DNA of 22,224 bases from Rhodospirillales bacterium (lineage in GTDB: Bacteria > Pseudomonadota > Alphaproteobacteria > Rhodospirillales_A > JACZKS01). Positions 16,128 to 19,502 of the stretch are shown piece after piece. The stretch covers positions 1-22,224 of the forward strand of contig JABGRG010000064.1 in NCBI GenBank assembly GCA_018648445.1. Direction: 5' to 3'. The position numbers and the translations under genes are program-made. How positions within the stretch are numbered: position 1 is the first letter of the stretch; each line of letters starts with the position of its first letter. Below the pieces are notes generated by a model that saw only the letters and a list, made by a program, of their open reading frames with translations, had not been told where the DNA came from and did no database searches.

Positions 16128-17063
16128 ATGGCCATTCTTTTTATGAGCACCCGGCAAGTCGCCACCGAAACCTATGTGCCGCTGTTGAAGGGCCACCTGC
16201 CGGATCAGGATATTCGCGTCTGGCCGGATGATATGGGCGACGCGGCAGACATCGAATACGCGGTGATCGACATCCCCGATTCGGGCGTACTTGGCAATCT
16301 TCCCAACCTCAAGGCGGTGCTTTCGCTGTGGGCAGGGGTCGATGGTTTGCTTGCCGATCCGGGTTTCCCGCGCAACATTCCGCTTGCCCGCATGGTCGAT
16401 CCTTTGCTGGCTGTCGATATGACCCAGTTCGCTATTCACTGGACGCTGCATTTCCATCGCGGGATTCATCATATTGCCGAGTTGCAACGCGCCAAAGAGT
16501 GGCGTCAGGTTCTTTATCCGGAAACAAGCCAGCGGCGTGTCGGCGTCATGGGGCTGGGCGTTCTGGGAACCGATGCCGCGTCCAATCTGTCGGCTATGGG
16601 TTTCGACGTCGCCGGTTGGGATGCGATTGCGAAATCCATCGACGGCGTTGAGACCTTCGCTGGAACCGATCAGTTGGGCGATTTTTTGAAGGGCACGGAA
16701 ATTCTGATTGTTCTGCTGCCGCTGACGGATGAGACCCGCGGCATCATAAATGCGCAAACCCTTGCCATGCTGCCCAAAGGGGCGTTCTTGATCAGCCTGG
16801 CGCGCGGCGCTCATGTCGTCGATGACGATTTGCTGGCCGCGCTCGATTCCGGGCAAATCGAACACGCTCTATTGGATGCCTTCACCGAGGAACCTCTGGC
16901 GGACGATCATCCCTTCTGGAGCCATCCGGCAATCGTGGTGACCCCCCATATCGCCAGCCGCACGACCCCGCGCACTGCGGCAGCCGAAATCGCCATCGAC
17001 ATCCGACGCCTGCTGGCGGGCGAGGAACCCCGCCATCCGGTGGATCTGCAAAAGGGATTTTAG
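16128..17063 (+). CDS. ghrA: Glyoxylate/hydroxypyruvate reductase A (GhrA-type D-2-hydroxyacid dehydrogenase)
   Basis: This is an NADPH-preferring reductase of the D-2-hydroxyacid dehydrogenase superfamily, 311 residues. The Rossmann loop is GLGVLG (142-147) and the catalytic residues are Arg226 (LARGAHV), Glu255 (TEEP) and His274 (TPHIAS). The segments LKAVLSLWAGVD (61-72) and LYPETSQRRVGVMGLG, and the ending EEPRHPVDLQKGF, are typical of the GhrA group, which reduces glyoxylate and hydroxypyruvate. It is distinct from the 1331-2314 protein, which has GEGSIG and a different substrate domain. GGGAGA precedes the ATG at a suitable distance. It is probably the last gene of the plus-strand run. 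Why it accompanies a peptide importer is not evident. Confidence 0.9.
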   Translation: MAILFMSTRQVATETYVPLLKGHLPDQDIRVWPDDMGDAADIEYAVIDIPDSGVLGNLPNLKAVLSLWAGVDGLLADPGFPRNIPLARMVDPLLAVDMTQFAIHWTLHFHRGIHHIAELQRAKEWRQVLYPETSQRRVGVMGLGVLGTDAASNLSAMGFDVAGWDAIAKSIDGVETFAGTDQLGDFLKGTEILIVLLPLTDETRGIINAQTLAMLPKGAFLISLARGAHVVDDDLLAALDSGQIEHALLDAFTEEPLADDHPFWSHPAIVVTPHIASRTTPRTAAAEIAIDIRRLLAGEEPRHPVDLQKGF

Positions 17064-17069
17064 CGGGCT

Positions 17070-17132
17070 GCTGAAAAAGGAAAAGTCGGGTCCGGAGAAT
17101 ATGACTTTTGGGGGGAGGACTTCTCCGGACCC
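17070..17132 (-). terminator. Strong hairpin with T-rich tail, minus-strand terminator
   Basis: GGGTCCGGAGAA (17088-17099) and TTCTCCGGACCC (17121-17132) form a perfect 12-bp stem with a 21-nt loop. On the minus strand the hairpin is followed by GACTTTTCCTTTTTC, a plausible U-rich tail. On the plus strand no T-run follows, so as a terminator it faces minus-strand transcripts, although it also sits 24 nt after the ghrA stop and could protect that 3' end. The loop element GACTTTT (17103-17109) is complementary to AAAAGTC (17081-17087). Confidence 0.6.
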
Positions 17133-17140
17133 ACACAGTT

Positions 17141-17338
17141 TCAGGGGAAGTTATAAACCGCCAATACAGACGGTTCTTTTGCCACCTCCTCTTCGATCCC
17201 GGACATTGCGGCCCGACAATCGAAGTACTGCTCGTAGGCAGTCGTGCGAGAGTCAACTTGCAAATGGCGTGCCAGACATGAAAAACAGCTGAATTCCGCC
17301 GTTTTTCTGAATTCACAGCTCGACGTCCGAAGCGACAA
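17141..17338 (-). CDS. Doubtful small ORF ending just before the hairpin terminator
   Basis: A minus-strand frame of up to 65 residues ends at 17141, 8 nt before the perfect hairpin that looks like a terminator for this strand; this placement is the main reason to list it. The C-terminal part reads DSRTTAYEQYFDCRAAMSG then IEEEVAKEPSVLAVYNFP. The only start near the beginning is a TTG at 17338 without a clear ribosome binding site. The N-terminal half (CEFRKTAEFSCFSC) crosses a hairpin with two GAATTC sites and does not look protein-like. I do not recognise a family. The transcript could instead be a non-coding RNA read from this strand. Confidence 0.22.
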   Translation of the reverse strand: MSLRTSSCEFRKTAEFSCFSCLARHLQVDSRTTAYEQYFDCRAAMSGIEEEVAKEPSVLAVYNFP

Positions 17339-17366
17339 CGGCCTTTTTCCAATATGTGCTTTGCAT

Positions 17367-17393
17367 TTTGCGATTTTTCTACGAAATCGCGAA
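17367..17393. promoter_or_regulatory. Palindromic element (hairpin or operator)
   Basis: GCGATTT (17370-17376) and AAATCGC (17384-17390) form a perfect 7-bp inverted repeat with a 7-nt centre, extended on both sides by T-A pairs and one G-T pair to about 10 bp. No T-tract follows on either strand, so a terminator is unlikely. It may be a protein-binding site. Confidence 0.35.
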
Positions 17394-17507
17394 TCTCTCT
17401 GAGATCACCAAATTTCCATTTTTAAATTAGGGTTTTCCCGAATATCCCGCCGCCGCCCAATCGGCTAAATTACCCGGAGGAAATGCGGGAAAGAGGGTGC
17501 TAAGCCC

Positions 17508-17513
17508 TATAAT
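17508..17513 (+). promoter_or_regulatory. Putative -10 box for the candidate small RNA
   Basis: A perfect TATAAT lies 7 nt before the 5' hairpin of the candidate RNA. The context CTATAATACG is identical in ten positions to the -10 region of the usp promoter 200 nt downstream. No consensus -35 was found at 16-18 nt spacing. Confidence 0.5.
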
Positions 17514-17519
17514 ACGATG

Positions 17520-17628
17520 ACCATCCAACCCCACCCCTCCGTGCAGGATGGTTTCCGTATTTCCCCATTTTCGACTTCGAACAAGCCCGCCGGGCGCGGA
17601 TTTTATTATCCCCCGGCGGGATTTTTTT
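17520..17628 (+). ncRNA. Candidate small RNA (about 110 nt) with a CCCCTCC loop
   Basis: The segment has the full layout of an independent small RNA. A perfect TATAAT sits at 17508-17513. A 5' hairpin ACCATCC/GGATGGT (17520-17526 with 17546-17552) carries a 19-nt C-rich loop. A mostly unstructured stretch (17553-17585) follows, and a Rho-independent terminator ends at a run of seven T. The loop contains CCCCTCC (17533-17539), complementary to a GGAGG ribosome binding site. This recalls known alphaproteobacterial RNAs with exposed anti-Shine-Dalgarno CCUCC loops, though I cannot assign it to any of them. It ends about 60 nt before the usp promoter, so it is not simply the usp leader. A short plus-strand ORF across this region is not convincing. 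Confidence 0.5.
17586..17628 (+). terminator. Rho-independent terminator of the candidate small RNA
   Basis: CCCGCCGGG (17586-17594) pairs perfectly with CCCGGCGGG (17612-17620) across a 17-nt AT-rich loop, followed by A and seven T (17622-17628). It is the clearest intrinsic terminator in the window. It faces the plus strand, 120 nt before the usp start codon. Confidence 0.8.
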
Positions 17629-17688
17629 GCCATCGTCCGCCCGGCCTCGTCCGCTGGCTTATCCCCAGGCACATCTCCCGGTACATAT

Positions 17689-17718
17689 CTGTCCGCAAGG
17701 CCCGGTTTTTGCTATAAT
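17689..17718 (+). promoter_or_regulatory. Putative promoter of the universal stress protein gene
   Basis: A perfect TATAAT (17713-17718) lies 30 nt before the start codon, and a weak -35 (CTGTCC, 17689-17694) precedes it at 18-nt spacing. The strong ribosome binding site AGGAGGT (17737-17743) is 5 nt before the ATG. Confidence 0.55.
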
Positions 17719-17748
17719 ACGCGCAGCTGAGAACGTAGGAGGTGTTCC

Positions 17749-18597
17749 ATGAAAACTCTTCTCCTGCCGCTACTTGTCGACGAATCAGTCGAAGCAGCAC
17801 TTGCAACAGCGCATATGGTCGCCAAGCGGTATGGTTCCTATATCGAAGGGCTGTTCATTCGCTCGGCGCCACCCATGGTTCCCCGTGCGCCGGTGCCGGC
17901 CCATTTTCTCAATCAGTATCGGGATTACTGGGACGAAAGCGCGGATGTTGCGCGCAAACGCTTTACCACCTTCATGAACGATCAAAATGTGACCTTTCGC
18001 GAGATCACGTCGGACGCTACCGGTCCCAACGCCTGGTGGCGAGAGATCGAAGGCGAGGCCGACGACGTGGTCGGCGAATATGGCCGTCTTTTCGATATGA
18101 TCGTCATGGCGCGCGCTTCGTCCAAGACGTCCGGTGAATGGTCGTCTCTATACGACGCGGCTCTTTTCGACAGCGGACGCCCGTTGTTGATCGCACCGGA
18201 AACGCCCCCGGAAACCCTGGGTGAAAACATCGTGATCTCCTGGAATGCAAGCACCGAAACCGCCCGAACCATTGCTTTCGGCATGCCGTTTCTGAAGGAT
18301 GCGAAAAAGGTTTGCGTTCTTTCGGTTGAGGGCGCGGTCGGCGGCATGGTCCCCGGACCAAGCGGCGATCAGGTTGCGGCGCATTTGGTTCGCGGCGGCG
18401 TGGCAGCGGTGGCCGAGACCGTTCAGGCGAACGGCCGATCATCGGGTAAAACGGTTCTGGAAGAAGCTGAGAGGCTTGGCGCCGATCTGCTTGTAAAAGG
18501 GGCCTTCACCCACAATCGGTTGCGCCAGATGATTTTCGGCGGGACAACGAGGCATGTTCTCACCGAAGCGAAGATGCCCGTGCTTATCGCGCACTGA
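17749..18597 (+). CDS. Universal stress protein with two UspA domains
   Basis: The 282-residue protein has tandem Usp folds. The first runs from MKTLLLPLLVDESVEAALATA to IVMARAS and RPLLIAPETPP (about 1-155). The second runs from NIVISWNASTETARTIAFGMPFL to the C-terminal MPVLIAH (about 160-282). The second domain ends with the typical VKGAFTHNRLRQMIFGGTTRHVLTEAKMPVLIAH block. The ATP-binding G-2x-G-9x-G(S/T) pattern is not intact (GAFT at the first glycines), so nucleotide binding is uncertain. Such proteins are cytoplasmic and help cells through starvation, oxidative or other stress, often without known partners. It has its own promoter, a strong ribosome binding site, and a small gene of unknown function converging on it. 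Confidence 0.9.
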   Translation: MKTLLLPLLVDESVEAALATAHMVAKRYGSYIEGLFIRSAPPMVPRAPVPAHFLNQYRDYWDESADVARKRFTTFMNDQNVTFREITSDATGPNAWWREIEGEADDVVGEYGRLFDMIVMARASSKTSGEWSSLYDAALFDSGRPLLIAPETPPETLGENIVISWNASTETARTIAFGMPFLKDAKKVCVLSVEGAVGGMVPGPSGDQVAAHLVRGGVAAVAETVQANGRSSGKTVLEEAERLGADLLVKGAFTHNRLRQMIFGGTTRHVLTEAKMPVLIAH

Positions 18598-18663
18598 TCG
18601 CTGCGGCAGCACCGCTTATTGAGGCAACAGCGAACGGCTTTCGGTCGGCTCTTCTAGAGTGTG

Positions 18664-18685
18664 TTTTAGGCGTCTTTTAGGCGTC
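18664..18685. repeat. 11-bp tandem duplication over the end of the small gene
   Basis: TTTTAGGCGTC occurs twice in direct succession (18664-18674 and 18675-18685). On the minus strand this repeats the last two codons and stop (GAC GCC TAA) of the small gene directly after its real end, and looks like a recent slippage event. Confidence 0.7.
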
Positions 18686-18865
18686 GTTCGGCTTTTTCTG
18701 GCCGTTGGTTTTCCGTGCGGCGACCATCTGTCTGAGGGATCGCGCCACTTCGACACAGCCCAGTCTGTCGTAGTAAGATGCCATCTTCGACAAGCGGTCG
18801 AGTTCGTCTGTGGCCGTAATTTCATTCGATATGCGATGCATTTTGCTTTTCTCTTCGCGAATCAT
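18677..18865 (-). CDS. Small helical protein of unknown function
   Basis: The 62-residue product from ATG 18865 begins MIREEKSKMHRISNEI. The core TDELDRLSKMASYYDRLG and the segment CVEVARSLRQMVAAR look like two amphipathic helices, followed by a basic tail ending KKPNDA. GAGGGG lies 9 nt before this ATG. A second ATG at 18841 (MHRISNE) is a possible start with weaker GAAGAG upstream. There is no signal peptide or membrane segment. I do not recognise the family. It converges on the usp gene and is divergent from the response regulator. The codon pattern and helix periodicity favour a real gene over a shadow. Confidence 0.62.
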   Translation of the reverse strand: MIREEKSKMHRISNEITATDELDRLSKMASYYDRLGCVEVARSLRQMVAARKTNGQKKPNDA

Positions 18866-19091
18866 CGGTTTCGACCCCTCAAAAACCGGCCTTCTCCCGG
18901 TATGTCGCAACCTTCATGCCAAGCGTCCGATGGGGCGAATTGAGGGATAGGACCGCCGGGATGAAGATTTTCGACCGGCGTGGCCAGAGACATGGTTGAT
19001 TTCGTCGGCATTCCGAAGAACAATGCGGGAAATTCTTCCGGGCCGGAGATTTTTCCGGGCCGACGGTTCTTTTGGGTAAGGAAACCACGGC

Positions 19092-19481
19092 GTGCCACTC
19101 AAACGAAGACAGCGGGTTTTGATTGTCGACGACGAGGCCATGGTTCGTGACCTGTTGGCTGACGTTTTGTCGGAAGCCGGGTACCAGGCGGTCATCGCAC
19201 CGACGTGGGATATGGGCGAAACCGGGTTCGATGAAATCGGCTATTCGCTGGTGATCACCGACATGTTCATGCCGGGCCGCGACGGCATCGAAGTTATCAA
19301 TGACGTCAAGAAAAACTGGCCCGACGTAAAAGTCCTGGCCATCTCCGGAGGTTGGGGCAAGACCACGCCGGAACGTGCAGCCCGCGCGGCAGTCGAAATC
19401 GGTGCCTCGGCCACGCTGGAAAAGCCGTTTTCTCCCAAGGATCTGGTTGCGATGGTCAAGGAACTGATCGGCGAAGCCTGA
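19092..19481 (+). CDS. Single-domain response regulator (CheY-like receiver)
   Basis: The 129-residue protein is a stand-alone receiver domain with no output domain. The acidic pocket is Asp13-Asp14 (IVDDE), the phosphate-accepting residue is Asp57 (VITDMFMPGRDG), the switch residue is Ser85 (LAISGG) and the conserved lysine is Lys111 (EKPF). It would be phosphorylated by a histidine kinase encoded elsewhere and act by protein-protein contact. The start is GTG at 19092, preceded by AAGGAA at about 10 nt. No earlier ATG gives a better fit. No kinase gene lies in the window. It converges on the large repeat-protein gene, with 16 nt between the stops. Confidence 0.93.
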   Translation: MPLKRRQRVLIVDDEAMVRDLLADVLSEAGYQAVIAPTWDMGETGFDEIGYSLVITDMFMPGRDGIEVINDVKKNWPDVKVLAISGGWGKTTPERAARAAVEIGASATLEKPFSPKDLVAMVKELIGEA

Positions 19482-19502
19482 CGTCCCGCCAACGGCGTCA
19501 GG
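19477..19502. terminator. Small hairpin between two convergent genes
   Basis: CCTGACG (19477-19483) and CGTCAGG (19496-19502) form a 7-bp inverted repeat with a 12-nt loop, and each arm contains the stop codon of one of the two converging genes. No T-run follows on either strand, so its role as a bidirectional terminator is uncertain. Confidence 0.35.

Larger units (their letters stand above)
17064..17748. other. 685-nt intergenic region, mostly non-coding, lower GC than its neighbours
   Basis: The spacer between ghrA and the universal stress protein gene is A+T-richer than the coding DNA on either side, most clearly around 17340-17435. From left to right it holds a perfect 12-bp hairpin (17088-17132), a doubtful minus-strand small ORF (17141-17338), a hairpin or operator-like palindrome (17367-17393), a candidate small RNA (about 17520-17628) and the usp promoter. 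I saw no tRNA-like fold and no transposase remnant. Confidence 0.6.

Noticed and set aside
17517..17717. A 66-codon plus-strand ORF across the candidate small RNA
   Set aside because: It crosses a strong intrinsic terminator, has no ribosome binding site and reads as a low-quality sequence; the RNA interpretation explains the segment better.
19020..19080. Repeated TTCCGGGCCG before the response regulator as a possible operator
   Set aside because: The two copies are short, uneven in context and in a GC-rich stretch where such a match is not surprising.
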